Source of the DNA: Gorillibacterium timonense
GTDB lineage: Bacteria > Bacillota > Bacilli > Paenibacillales > NBRC-103111
DNA length: 64,000 nt
Direction: 5' to 3'
Assembly (NCBI RefSeq): GCF_001457415.1
Contig: NZ_LN881724.1
Span: 1,116,001 to 1,180,000 of the forward strand
The position numbers were made by a program, and so were the translations under genes. Of the stretch, positions 52,071 through 59,794 are shown in pieces. The notes under the pieces were generated by a model. The model worked only from the letters and a program-made list of their open reading frames with translations, did not search any database and was not told the origin of the DNA. Position 1 is the first letter of the stretch, and each line of letters begins with the position of its first letter.

Positions 52071-52184
52071 GTGGACGGAAGTGAGACCGGGGGAGGGTAA
52101 CGATGGTTTCCCCGAGTTTTGCACCTCTCCTTGAAAAGCGGTATGATAGTGGGATGAGGAGCATGACGTTTCGGAGGATTACAA

Positions 52185-53291
52185 GTGAATTCGATCTCAA
52201 AGACAACCCAGAAGACTCATCGTTATCCCAAAGGTCCGTTGACGCTGATGACCATCGTGTATCGGCACATCCTGCCAGGGGTGAAGCAGGCGCTTGCCCA
52301 ATGGGAGGAATCGGCCGGGAGCATACCCGATCCGGAGCTGAAGAAGCAAGCCATCGCCAGCATCCAGACCAAACGGTTTCACTGTCAGGGTGGGGCTGTA
52401 TACGCAGCGGCCAACCTGCCGCAGAAGGATCAACTGATCTCGCTCATCGTCGCCTTTCAGACCATAAGCGACTATTTGGACAACCTTTGCGACCGCAGCA
52501 CATCGCTTGATCCGGTGGATTTCCGCCAGCTTCATCAATCGATGCTGGACGCAGTGACGCCCGAGCTGGAGTTAGCCGACTACTATGCTTTCCGAACTGA
52601 AAGGGAGGACGGGGGGTATCTCATTCGGCTTGTCGAGGCTTGCCGCACGCAGATTGCTCAGCTTCCCTCTTATCGGTATTTTGCCGGGGAGATTCAACAG
52701 CTGGTTTCTCTGTACGTGGACCTGCAGGTCTATAAGCACATCCGCAAGGATTTACGGGAAGATGCGCTGACGCAGTGGTGGGAAGAGAAGGGGAAGAACT
52801 ACCCGGACATTCGCTGGAATGAGTTTGCTGCCGCAACTGGTTCCACGCTTGGCGTATTCATGCTCTTCCTAGCTGCCTCGGAGCCGGAAGCGGATCCTGA
52901 GGTGGCAGCTGTAATCGGACGAGCTTATTTCCCTTATGTTTGCGCTTTGCACATTCAGCTCGACTATCTGATCGATCAGGAAGAGGATCGGCAAGGCGGG
53001 GACTTGAACTTCTGCTTCTACTACGGAAGCGGAGAAGAGACCGTTCGGCGCATGGGCTTCATCGCAGCGGAAGCTCGCAAAGCGATCACCCGGCTAAAGG
53101 CTCCCCGGTTCCATCGGATGATCATCGAGGGCTTGATCGCTCTCTATCTGTCGGACCCCAAGGTCGCAAGCCAACCGGATGTGAAGAACGTGAGAAGCAA
53201 GCTGCTCTTCCGCAGCCCGATGATGCGTGTGTTTTTCCTGATCAATTCGGTTTTTATCCGTTTTCGAGAGCCCTTAAGCAAATCCATTTAG
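52185..53291 (+). CDS. ytpB: Tetraprenyl-beta-curcumene synthase family protein
   Basis: A 368-residue all-helical protein of the YtpB/DUF2600 family, which in B. subtilis cyclises tetraprenyl diphosphate to a C35 terpene (sesquarterpene pathway). Visible hallmarks: VYRHILPGVKQALAQWEESA, FHCQGGAVYAA, FQTISDYLDNLCDR (Asp-rich, about residue 95) and DYLIDQEEDRQGGDLNFCFYY (second Asp-rich motif, about residue 262). It starts with GTG at 52185 after TTCGGAGGATTACAA. pfkA follows after 19 bases, an unusual partner. The C35 precursor synthase (HepT-like) is not in the window. Confidence 0.92.
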   Translation: MNSISKTTQKTHRYPKGPLTLMTIVYRHILPGVKQALAQWEESAGSIPDPELKKQAIASIQTKRFHCQGGAVYAAANLPQKDQLISLIVAFQTISDYLDNLCDRSTSLDPVDFRQLHQSMLDAVTPELELADYYAFRTEREDGGYLIRLVEACRTQIAQLPSYRYFAGEIQQLVSLYVDLQVYKHIRKDLREDALTQWWEEKGKNYPDIRWNEFAAATGSTLGVFMLFLAASEPEADPEVAAVIGRAYFPYVCALHIQLDYLIDQEEDRQGGDLNFCFYYGSGEETVRRMGFIAAEARKAITRLKAPRFHRMIIEGLIALYLSDPKVASQPDVKNVRSKLLFRSPMMRVFFLINSVFIRFREPLSKSI

Positions 53292-53310
53292 CATATAGGA
53301 GGACATGGGT

Positions 53311-54276
53311 ATGACGATTCGTTCCATTGCCGTATTGACCAGCGGCGGCGACTCTCAAGGCATGAATGCCGCTGTTCGCGCGGTAGTCAGAAGCGGTCTG
53401 TATCACAATTTGAAAGTGTATGGTATCCAACGCGGGTATTACGGTCTCATTCATGATGATATTCGGAAAATGGATCTGCGCAGCGTCGGCGATATCATTC
53501 ATCGCGGCGGTACGATTCTTCAGACTGCCCGCAGTAAGGAAATGATGACTCCCGAAGGCCAGCAGCTTGCTGCAGACAACCTCAAGAAGCGCGGAATCGA
53601 CGCTCTTGTGGTCATCGGCGGCGACGGATCTTATCAAGGCGCTCAAAAGCTGAGCAAACTGGGCATCGCCACCATGGCGCTTCCAGGTACCATCGACAAT
53701 GACATTTCTTATACGGACTTTACGATCGGGTTCGATACAGCCGTCAGCATCGTAGTCGACGCGATCAACAAACTGCGTGACACGATGACGTCTCATGAAC
53801 GCTCCTCGGTCGTAGAAGTTATGGGTCGCCACTGCGGCGATATCGCCCTGTACGCTGGACTTGCGAGCGGTGCTGAGTCGATCCTCGTTCCGGAGATCCC
53901 TTTCAAGATCGAGGAAGTAGCGGAACGCATGAAGGACAATTTCCGTTCCGGCAAGCGTCACAGCATTGTCCTTGTGGCTGAGGGTGTAGGCAATGGCGAA
54001 GAAATCGGCGGACAGATCCGCGATATGACGGGGCTCGATACCCGTGTAACGGTGCTTGGCCATGTTCAACGCGGTGGCACACCGACGCATAACGACCGCA
54101 TTCTGGCAAGCCGTTTGGGCGATTTCGCCGTCCGCAAGCTGCTTGAAGGAGAATCCGGCAAAGCCTGCGGCGTCATCAACCGAGAGTTGGTGACGACGGA
54201 CATCGATCTCGTCGTTAACACGAAGAAGCCGTTTAACCGCGAACTGTATGAGCTCGCGCTTCGCTTGTCGGTATAA
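53311..54276 (+). CDS. pfkA: ATP-dependent 6-phosphofructokinase
   Basis: A 321-residue glycolytic enzyme: AVLTSGGDSQGMNAAVRAVV (ATP site), VVIGGDGSYQGA, LPGTIDNDI with the catalytic Asp, GFDTAVSIVVDAINKLRDT, EVMGRHCGDIAL and VLGHVQRGGTPT. The usual GGDAPGMNA is GGDSQGMNA, a mild change beside the phosphate loop. The ATG at 53311 is 8 bases from AGGAGG; an ATG at 53305 is only two bases from it. The gene lies 19 bases after ytpB and not in the accDA-pfkA-pyk order usual for Bacillaceae. Confidence 0.93.
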   Translation: MTIRSIAVLTSGGDSQGMNAAVRAVVRSGLYHNLKVYGIQRGYYGLIHDDIRKMDLRSVGDIIHRGGTILQTARSKEMMTPEGQQLAADNLKKRGIDALVVIGGDGSYQGAQKLSKLGIATMALPGTIDNDISYTDFTIGFDTAVSIVVDAINKLRDTMTSHERSSVVEVMGRHCGDIALYAGLASGAESILVPEIPFKIEEVAERMKDNFRSGKRHSIVLVAEGVGNGEEIGGQIRDMTGLDTRVTVLGHVQRGGTPTHNDRILASRLGDFAVRKLLEGESGKACGVINRELVTTDIDLVVNTKKPFNRELYELALRLSV

Positions 54277-54294
54277 GCAGCGGTTTATTAAAGC

Positions 54295-54343
54295 AAAAAA
54301 GCAAGCTCTCTTTCCGTGAGGAATGCAAGAGCTTGCTTTTTTT
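54295..54343. terminator. Bidirectional terminator between pfkA and peroxiredoxin gene
   Basis: GCAAGCTCT (54301-54309) pairs with AGAGCTTGC (54328-54336), flanked by six A on the left and seven T on the right. Confidence 0.9.
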
Positions 54344-54373
54344 AACCCCAATTAGAGCGTGGCTTCAAAGGTT

Positions 54374-54832
54374 CTAGTTCAGCACGATCTTGTGCGCCTT
54401 GCGTAAGGCCTCCATTATCTCGTCCGTCGTTCGGGAGCCGTGCCGGGCATAATGGATTAACCCATCCGATCCGATCACGAAGACGGTCCTCTTCTGGCCG
54501 CCATAGGGGATGATCGATTGACCGACCTCATACAACCGATTGATCAGGCCGTCCTGATCAGAAACTAGAGGAAACGGATAGTGCTCCTTCTCGGTGAACT
54601 TTTCATGTTCCTCCAAACCGGCGGAATTGATCCCTACGATGAAGGCATTCAGCTTCGAATACTGCAAAATGGCATCCCGTACGGCGCAAAGCTGCCGGGT
54701 GCAAACCGGGGTATGATCTTTCGGGTAAAAAATCAGCACGATCGGTTTTTTGCCCAGGTAGGTGCGCAAATCGATCAGCCCTTGCGTGCTTGGGGCCGTG
54801 AAGGGCGGAGCCTTATGTCCAACTTCCAGCAT
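54374..54832 (-). CDS. Peroxiredoxin, BCP/AhpC-TSA type
   Basis: A 152-residue thiol peroxidase. The peroxidatic cysteine is C44 in YPKDHTPVCTRQ and a candidate resolving cysteine is C49, the 1-Cys/2-Cys BCP spacing. FPLVSDQDGLINRLYEVG and RTVFVIGSDGLIHY are family-typical. It reduces peroxides using thioredoxin. AAAGGAGAGG precedes the ATG at 54832. The gene is monocistronic and convergent with pfkA. Confidence 0.9.
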   Translation of the reverse strand: MLEVGHKAPPFTAPSTQGLIDLRTYLGKKPIVLIFYPKDHTPVCTRQLCAVRDAILQYSKLNAFIVGINSAGLEEHEKFTEKEHYPFPLVSDQDGLINRLYEVGQSIIPYGGQKRTVFVIGSDGLIHYARHGSRTTDEIMEALRKAHKIVLN

Positions 54833-54923
54833 GCGTATCCTCTCCTTTAAGGGCAGCGTTTTAGATATTTTACACGGCTTTTGCCAAATGGGAAACCAAA
54901 ATTATTTATCGGTGGTGAAAAAT

Positions 54924-55136
54924 ATGTTTTTGTACAAATTGGAAGCGGTGACGAGCGATCAGCTCCTTCATGTGGTCATTCTGGCCGAGACGGATGAACA
55001 GGCATTCGCCGGGGCGGAGTCTCAGCTTGTTCGCCATTACGTAGCGCCTCCCGTGATCGAAGAGCTGGTGATCGTAGAGAAGAAGAGGGCGGAGAAAGGG
55101 GCCGGCTATGTGCTGGAGCCGCTCGCTGCCAAATAA
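54924..55136 (+). CDS. DUF3906-family small protein
   Basis: A 70-residue protein MFLYKLEAVTSDQLLHVVIL... with AETDEQAFAGAESQLVRHYVAPPVIEELVIVEKKRAEKG, split here; the FLYKLE start, AETxExAF and EELxIVEKK elements match DUF3906. GGTGGTGAAAAAT precedes the ATG. It is divergent from the peroxiredoxin gene. The function is unknown; no membrane segment or catalytic motif is seen. Confidence 0.75.
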   Translation: MFLYKLEAVTSDQLLHVVILAETDEQAFAGAESQLVRHYVAPPVIEELVIVEKKRAEKGAGYVLEPLAAK

Positions 55137-55168
55137 TGCGAATTTAAGTATAGAATTCTACTTTATAA

Positions 55169-55204
55169 AACAAAAATCCTCTGCGCGGGCAGAGGATTTT
55201 TGTT
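55169..55204. terminator. Bidirectional terminator after DUF3906 gene
   Basis: 16-bp perfect stem AACAAAAATCCTCTGC / GCAGAGGATTTTTGTT with a four-base loop; T-runs on both strands lie inside the stem ends. Confidence 0.9.
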
Positions 55205-55235
55205 CATTTGAAGGCTAATCGAGCGATACTCCCTG

Positions 55236-56414
55236 TTACGGGGTGTAATCCACACCGGGCGTGTATTTGTTCGAGGAGCTCCAAAGGAGAAATTCATCGA
55301 CTCCGTTATCCTTCAAGGCTTTGATTTGGGCATCCACCTGAGCCTTGCCGTACTTAATATGTCCAGACACCCATGTGGCGGTGAAGTCCTGAATCCAGGG
55401 ACGGACGATCGGCTTCAGCTCCTTCAAGGGGGCGAGCTTCTTCTCGGTGTCTATGCTGGCGCCGTCAATGGTTTTGTAGGGCTGGGCATCGGGAACATTC
55501 GAGCCATACCAGCCGGTGCTGTAGTGGCTCGGATAAATCATCGGGCAAATGACGTCTACATTCTGTGAAATCTTCTGGAAGTCCTGGCCGATCCCTTCCG
55601 CAGCCGGCACAGCTGCGGCATATCCGAAGATGTCTACCGATACCCGTACTCCAAGGGGAGTAAGCTGCTCCTTGGCATACTTGACGAATTCGGATACGGC
55701 GTTGATCCTCGTACGTTTGTCATGGGTGTACTTGAGAATGTCGGCGCGTTTCTCGAAACCCTCCGGAAACCGGACATAGTCGAATTGAATTTCCTTGAAC
55801 CCTTGCTTGGCGGCTTCCTTGGCAACTTCAATGTTGTAATCCCATACTTCCTTCATGTAAGGATTCACGAAGCTGTCATTGTTCTTGTTGGTCCAAAGGG
55901 TTCCATCCGGGTTCTTGAACGAAAGGTCGGGCCGCTTGTTCGCCAGTATCGTATCCTTAAAAACGACGATCCGGGCGATCGGGTAAATGTCGTGCTCCTT
56001 CATGGTATTCATGACGCTTGAGATATCGCCGATGAACTTCTGCTCAGCTCCGGTCTTCTCCAGCTCCGGGTTGCCAGTCTTGTAGGTGATGTAGCCTTTG
56101 TCATCCTTGATATCGATGACCAGCGAATTGAGCTCCGTCTCGTCCATCAGCTTAACGAGCTGCTGAAAGCGAGCGCCTCCTGCACTATAAGCCGTAGAAT
56201 AGACGCCTCTAACCTTGGGAGCATCCGGCTGTGGATCCTCTTTGCTGGTCGGGCGCAGGTAGTCGTCGGCACTTCCAGCAGGTGTGTTCTCATCTACGGC
56301 TACGATGGGAGGAGGCGTAAGCGAAGCGGCAACCACTTTGTCGAGCGTAATGTCGTTCTGTGCGGCAGAAGCGTTACCCCAAATCAACAAGAGGGCGGCA
56401 AGCAAATTTTCCAT
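55236..56414 (-). CDS. Secreted putative glycoside hydrolase, DUF4015 family
   Basis: A 392-residue protein with a short signal peptide (MENLLAALLLIWGNASA, cleavage after ASA), a Pro/Asp-rich linker (about 45-67) and a TIM-barrel-like DUF4015 domain (about 68-390): VRGVYSTAYSAGG, LVIDIKDDKGYITY, YPIARIVVFKD, EIQFDYVRFPEG, VSVDIFGYAA, VICPMIYPSHYS and VRPWIQDFTA. The Asp/Glu-rich FDYVRFPEG element is the likely catalytic region. Substrate is unknown; related proteins (YngK-like) act on cell-wall or extracellular glycans. GGAGAGATCGCACTT precedes the ATG. Confidence 0.85.
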   Translation of the reverse strand: MENLLAALLLIWGNASAAQNDITLDKVVAASLTPPPIVAVDENTPAGSADDYLRPTSKEDPQPDAPKVRGVYSTAYSAGGARFQQLVKLMDETELNSLVIDIKDDKGYITYKTGNPELEKTGAEQKFIGDISSVMNTMKEHDIYPIARIVVFKDTILANKRPDLSFKNPDGTLWTNKNNDSFVNPYMKEVWDYNIEVAKEAAKQGFKEIQFDYVRFPEGFEKRADILKYTHDKRTRINAVSEFVKYAKEQLTPLGVRVSVDIFGYAAAVPAAEGIGQDFQKISQNVDVICPMIYPSHYSTGWYGSNVPDAQPYKTIDGASIDTEKKLAPLKELKPIVRPWIQDFTATWVSGHIKYGKAQVDAQIKALKDNGVDEFLLWSSSNKYTPGVDYTP

Positions 56415-56678
56415 AAGTGCGATCTCTCCAAATCTGTACCATTATCGGCGTTCTCATTTTTCTTACCCCAATCACTTCTCATACTAAACAAAAGCGGCGA
56501 AAACTACAAAGGTATTTTGTCCTAGCGTGGGTTAGCGTCGATTATCAGGTCTTCAAACAGAAGAGAATCCTTGTAGAATGCTGGGAAATCGTCGATGGGT
56601 CTTCTAGCAGAAGCTGCAGAGTTCTGAATACCCCATTCGGGCACGCTCGCTTGTGAGATGAGAACCTCGGGTGACGAG

Positions 56679-56707
56679 AAAAAGACGCCTTACTGAAGCC
56701 AGGCGTC
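56679..56707 (-). terminator. Terminator overlapping the stop of the 66-residue gene
   Basis: On the minus strand GACGCCT (56707-56701) pairs with AGGCGTC (56690-56684), followed by TTTTTC. The stop codon (56692-56690) lies in the hairpin. The gap 56415-56678 shows no other feature. Confidence 0.75.
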
Positions 56708-56890
56708 CTTTTGATGTTCCGAAATGCTGTATTGAATGATTTCCATGGCATCCTCGGTCTCCAAGGACTCGATGCCGTTCATGAGCACGATGTCCGAATC
56801 CAATTCAATCTTCTTGAGGAAAGGGAACATCTGCGGTGTAAATTTCATTACGATACTGGCCAGCTTTACGGTTTCCACAGGCATCACCAT
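56690..56890 (-). CDS. Hypothetical protein, 66 residues
   Basis: Reads MVMPVETVKLASIVMKFTPQMFPFLKKIELDSDIVLMNGIESLETEDAMEIIQYSISEHQ (quoted in parts: VKLASIVMKFTPQMFPFLKK, ETEDAMEIIQYSISEHQKD). The exact start is uncertain: ATG 56890, ATG 56884 and an upstream GTG at 56956 are in frame, and none has a strong ribosome site. A good promoter lies at 56976-57003. The protein is soluble; the family is not recognised. Confidence 0.55.
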   Translation of the reverse strand: MVMPVETVKLASIVMKFTPQMFPFLKKIELDSDIVLMNGIESLETEDAMEIIQYSISEHQKDAWLQ

Positions 56891-56975
56891 CCCAATCGGA
56901 TTTTCTTGGTAAGAAAAAGGAGTTGGAACGCGCGCGCGCAGGACGCACCAGAACACATATGAAATTCACACTACT

Positions 56976-57003
56976 AGTATACCATGCCCTTACCGCCCGA
57001 CAA
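56976..57003 (-). promoter_or_regulatory. Promoter upstream of the 66-residue gene
   Basis: Minus strand: -35 TTGTCG (57003-56998), 16-base spacer, -10 TATACT (56981-56976). Confidence 0.65.
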
Positions 57004-57022
57004 CAGGGAGAATGCGGATGTT

Positions 57023-57841
57023 TCAGTGCCGGCGGAATTCCCCAAGAACGCCTACGGTTTCTACAATGTTCACGAAAGCTTTCGGATCGAGGTCATGAAT
57101 GATTTTCTTCAACTCGGCAAGCTCATAGCGGGTCGTGACTACCATAAGAACATCCTGCTCCTGCTTGGAATAAGCTCCTTCTGCTTTCATGACCGTCACT
57201 CCGCGGTTTTTCAGCAGAACCTCAACAAGCTTCTCCTTCTCCTTGGTGACGATGAACGCCGTGACCTTCACATGACGGATGTGAATGGAATCGACCAGCT
57301 TGGAGGAGACGTAAATCGACAGCATGGAATACAGGGCCAAATCCCAATTCTCTTTATAATACCCGAGTGCGAGGATAACCAAACCGTTCAGGAGAAAAAT
57401 AAAGCTGCCGAGCGGAAAATCCCGATTGCGCGTCACGATCGAGCCGACGATGTCGAAGCCTCCCGTGGAGCCGCCTGCGCGGAGCGAGATTCCCGATGCG
57501 ATCCCGATAATCACCCCTCCGAAGACGGCGGCAAGAATCGGCTCATTCGCAATCGGATGAGTCGGTACAATCTGCATGAACCAGGTTGTCGCTCCGACCG
57601 AGAGCAGGCTCAGAAAGATAAAGCGGCGTCCGATGGCATAGAGCCCCCACAGGATGATGGGGATGTTAAACAGCAAATACATCGCTCCGATGTTCCAATT
57701 TGTAAAATACCCGATCAGCATGGATACTCCGGACATGCCTCCGGCGAGCAGCTGATGGGGAATAAGCAGCATGTTGAAGCCGACAGCGAGCAGTAAGGCT
57801 CCGACAAGCAGGGCTCCGATTTCGTAAAGCGTGCGTTTCAT
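57023..57841 (-). CDS. YitT-family membrane protein (DUF161/DUF2179)
   Basis: A 272-residue protein with five or six membrane helices: YEIGALLVGALLLAVGFNML, LLAGGMSGVSMLIGYF, GAMYLLFNIPIILWGLY, then the AGGSTGGFDIVGSIVTR motif. The C-terminal DUF2179 domain (about 205-270) carries RGVTVMKAEGAYSKQEQDVLMVV, the regulatory fold of the family. The transported substrate is unknown. TTGAGGTGGATTC precedes the ATG. Confidence 0.9.
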   Translation of the reverse strand: MKRTLYEIGALLVGALLLAVGFNMLLIPHQLLAGGMSGVSMLIGYFTNWNIGAMYLLFNIPIILWGLYAIGRRFIFLSLLSVGATTWFMQIVPTHPIANEPILAAVFGGVIIGIASGISLRAGGSTGGFDIVGSIVTRNRDFPLGSFIFLLNGLVILALGYYKENWDLALYSMLSIYVSSKLVDSIHIRHVKVTAFIVTKEKEKLVEVLLKNRGVTVMKAEGAYSKQEQDVLMVVTTRYELAELKKIIHDLDPKAFVNIVETVGVLGEFRRH

Positions 57842-57904
57842 GAATCCACCTCAACCCTAGTTTTCACCATCCTGGGAGCATTATCCGAGGTTGGCGCGTA
57901 ACCC

Positions 57905-57932
57905 ATTATACGATACCCGCCGGTTTTGTCCA
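57905..57932 (-). promoter_or_regulatory. Promoter of the yitT-like gene
   Basis: Minus strand: -35 TGGACA (57932-57927), 16-base spacer, -10 TATAAT (57910-57905). Confidence 0.7.
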
Positions 57933-57962
57933 TATAAAAAGCTCATTTCGTCCGGTTCACAC

Positions 57963-57994
57963 AAAACCCCCTGATCGCAGGAAGCGTCAGGGGG
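57963..57994 (-). terminator. Terminator after the DUF4247 gene
   Basis: Minus strand: CCCCCTGA (57994-57987) pairs with TCAGGGGG (57974-57967), followed by TTTTG. Confidence 0.8.
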
Positions 57995-58042
57995 TTGTCG
58001 GGGCTGTTAGCTATTGCGGCGGATACCGGAGTTTCGCGAGTA

Positions 58043-58780
58043 TCAACGTCGTCGTTTCGTTGAGAAGGAGCCGAAGCTTTTTTTGGTTGTGGGAACCTTG
58101 CTCTTGAAAACAGGAGTGGAGCCATCGCTTTTCCGGCTGTAGGATTTGGTGTTCCAGGTTCCAGAGGTTCCCGAGCTTTTGGGTGTATCAGAGAGCTCCG
58201 TTGACGATTTGTCGCTTTTATTTTTGCTGCTGAAGAGCCCGGTGCCCGTTTTCGTCTTAGGTGTATCTTTGCCCTTCAAGCTCTCTTCGAAGGTGCTGGT
58301 CTTCGTCTTGCTGTCGGGCAGGGAGGAGTAGCCTTTGTAGGTGTTTCCTCCGTTCGAGATCCAGCCGCCGCCAGAACCGCCGAATAAGGACTGGAGGAGA
58401 GAGGCTGTCAGATACCCTTGCAGGAAGGACGAATCATAATGATTCTGCGCATAGGAAAGGGTGCTGATCTCCACGAGGGAATTGGCGGCGTTAGCCGGGT
58501 CCTGCTGCACCTGGATGATTTTGTCCGAGTAAGCCAGGAACATTTCATCCTTGCTTTCCTTGCTGATCTCCCGCGGCTTCTCTTCCTCAGCCAACTTGCC
58601 TGCGGTAGTCGGTACGTCTTGATCCTCAACCAGGTAAACCTTGGAGGAATCTTGGCCTTTTCCTTGTATATCAACGAGCGGATAATGATCCGATACATAG
58701 CTGGATGCGTTGGAACAGCCAGCCATAAGAGAGAAGACAAGCGCCAGCGCGACCCAAGCTTTCCAGGTCAGGCGTTTCAT
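58043..58780 (-). CDS. DUF4247-domain lipoprotein
   Basis: A 245-residue lipoprotein: signal peptide with LMAGC (C22), DUF4247 core (about 28-130: DHYPLVDIQGKGQDSSKVY, PREISKESKDEMFLAYSDKI, NHYDSSFLQGYLTASLLQ) and a long Ser/Thr/Lys-rich disordered tail (about 150-245) ending KRRR, which may bind wall polymers. AAAGGAGG precedes the ATG. It follows the DUF4178 gene after 36 bases; in Bacillaceae these two often sit with DUF350 and a spermidine-synthase-like gene, absent here. Confidence 0.82.
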   Translation of the reverse strand: MKRLTWKAWVALALVFSLMAGCSNASSYVSDHYPLVDIQGKGQDSSKVYLVEDQDVPTTAGKLAEEEKPREISKESKDEMFLAYSDKIIQVQQDPANAANSLVEISTLSYAQNHYDSSFLQGYLTASLLQSLFGGSGGGWISNGGNTYKGYSSLPDSKTKTSTFEESLKGKDTPKTKTGTGLFSSKNKSDKSSTELSDTPKSSGTSGTWNTKSYSRKSDGSTPVFKSKVPTTKKSFGSFSTKRRR

Positions 58781-58816
58781 GAAGCAACCTCCTTTAGGCT
58801 CTCGTGCTGATGTCGG

Positions 58817-59356
58817 TTAAGCTTGTTGATTGGAGCGCAGGAAGCGAACCTCTCCGGAGGGCAGGCGCTCTCCTTGCATGGCGACGAATTTCCCATCCTG
58901 CCATTGGAGGAAGAAGTAGCCTTCTCCATCCGAGCAATAGCGCCACAGCATGACGTCATCTCCGCTGCGGAAATCGGTTTGTCCTTCCGCTCGGGTGACA
59001 TCCGTACGGTTCCATTCAAGGTCATAGAAGACTTCGCCGTCTACATCGAGACGGGTCGGCACTTCGCTCGGATCATCCAGCGAGCCCTCGACGAATTCGC
59101 AGAGAAAGCACTCGTACTGACGCCCCTTTTCGATCAGAAGGCAAGAGATGTTCTTACCGTCGCGAAGGTAATACGCATAACGGTGAGGGGCATAACCTCG
59201 GTCGAAATAAACGACTTTGCCTGTGATGACATACTGTTCGAGATCAACGGACACGATATCTCCAATGCGTGCTTCTTCAATCGAATTTTGCTGAGGAGCA
59301 GCAGGCGCTTCCTTGCGGCTCTTGATGATGGCTCCAATCCGTTTCTTTATAGACAT
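58817..59356 (-). CDS. DUF4178-domain protein
   Basis: A 179-residue cytosolic protein. The DUF4178 core begins ARIGDIVSVDLEQYVITGKVVYFDRG and continues YAYYLRDGKNISCLLIEKG, FVEGSLDD and YDLEWNRTDVTRAEG, then a second beta-rich part YFFLQWQDGKFVAMQGERL, split for brevity. GGGAGACCGCCT precedes the ATG at 59356. It forms a two-gene unit with the DUF4247 lipoprotein. No enzymatic motif is seen. Confidence 0.8.
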   Translation of the reverse strand: MSIKKRIGAIIKSRKEAPAAPQQNSIEEARIGDIVSVDLEQYVITGKVVYFDRGYAPHRYAYYLRDGKNISCLLIEKGRQYECFLCEFVEGSLDDPSEVPTRLDVDGEVFYDLEWNRTDVTRAEGQTDFRSGDDVMLWRYCSDGEGYFFLQWQDGKFVAMQGERLPSGEVRFLRSNQQA

Positions 59357-59455
59357 AGGCGGTCTCCCTTGCCATGTAATCGATTTGATGTTACCTTCAT
59401 ACGATCCATGTGCGGAATGGTTTCAGGGTTCTTGTTAGGAAGAAACGCTCAAGTC

Positions 59456-59542
59456 CGCTGTCAGCCCTAATCGTGTGGGTATGAATCGGCGTCAATGGGT
59501 ATGAAAAGTTGTGCGGAGACCACGATTTTTAAGCTGACAGCG
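59456..59542. repeat. About 87-bp terminal-inverted-repeat element, copy A
   Basis: Ends CGCTGTCAGC (59456-59465) and GCTGACAGCG (59533-59542), with the inverted ends continuing to CGTG/CACG. Its reverse complement matches 62605-62692 at roughly four of five positions. No reading frame. It lies in the 438-base gap between the DUF4178 gene and the helicase gene, upstream of the helicase promoter. Confidence 0.75.
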
Positions 59543-59614
59543 TACTAGGTCAAACGGCTTGAAAAAGAATATGAAAGCATTTCTCAAGGCCGCTGGCATT
59601 GGCATCGTACGGTG

Positions 59615-59699
59615 TGCTATACTAACCAATGATGTTCTTTGGTACGGCGGTATTTTCCTGCTCAAAGGGAAATGCTTTTTTTATGCACCGCAAGGGTGC
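59615..59699 (+). promoter_or_regulatory. Helicase promoter and leader with terminator-like hairpin
   Basis: Extended -10 TGCTATACT (TATACT 59618-59623). In the leader, 59650-59658 pairs with 59667-59675 (9 bp, two G-U) and is followed by seven T (59676-59682), then a second small stem GCACC/GGTGC (59685-59699). The coding start is at 59795. Conditional termination is possible. Confidence 0.5.
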
Positions 59700-59794
59700 T
59701 CGAAATGAACCGAATATGGAAACCGTACTGGAGATGCCGTTTATGGCGATAAGTAGAGAGGGCTTAATGCCCAGGAAAAGGAGTTTGATTCCAT

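Noticed and set aside
56928..56942. Alternating CGCGCGCGCG stretch
   Set aside because: Possible Z-DNA-prone run but only about ten bases and no associated feature.
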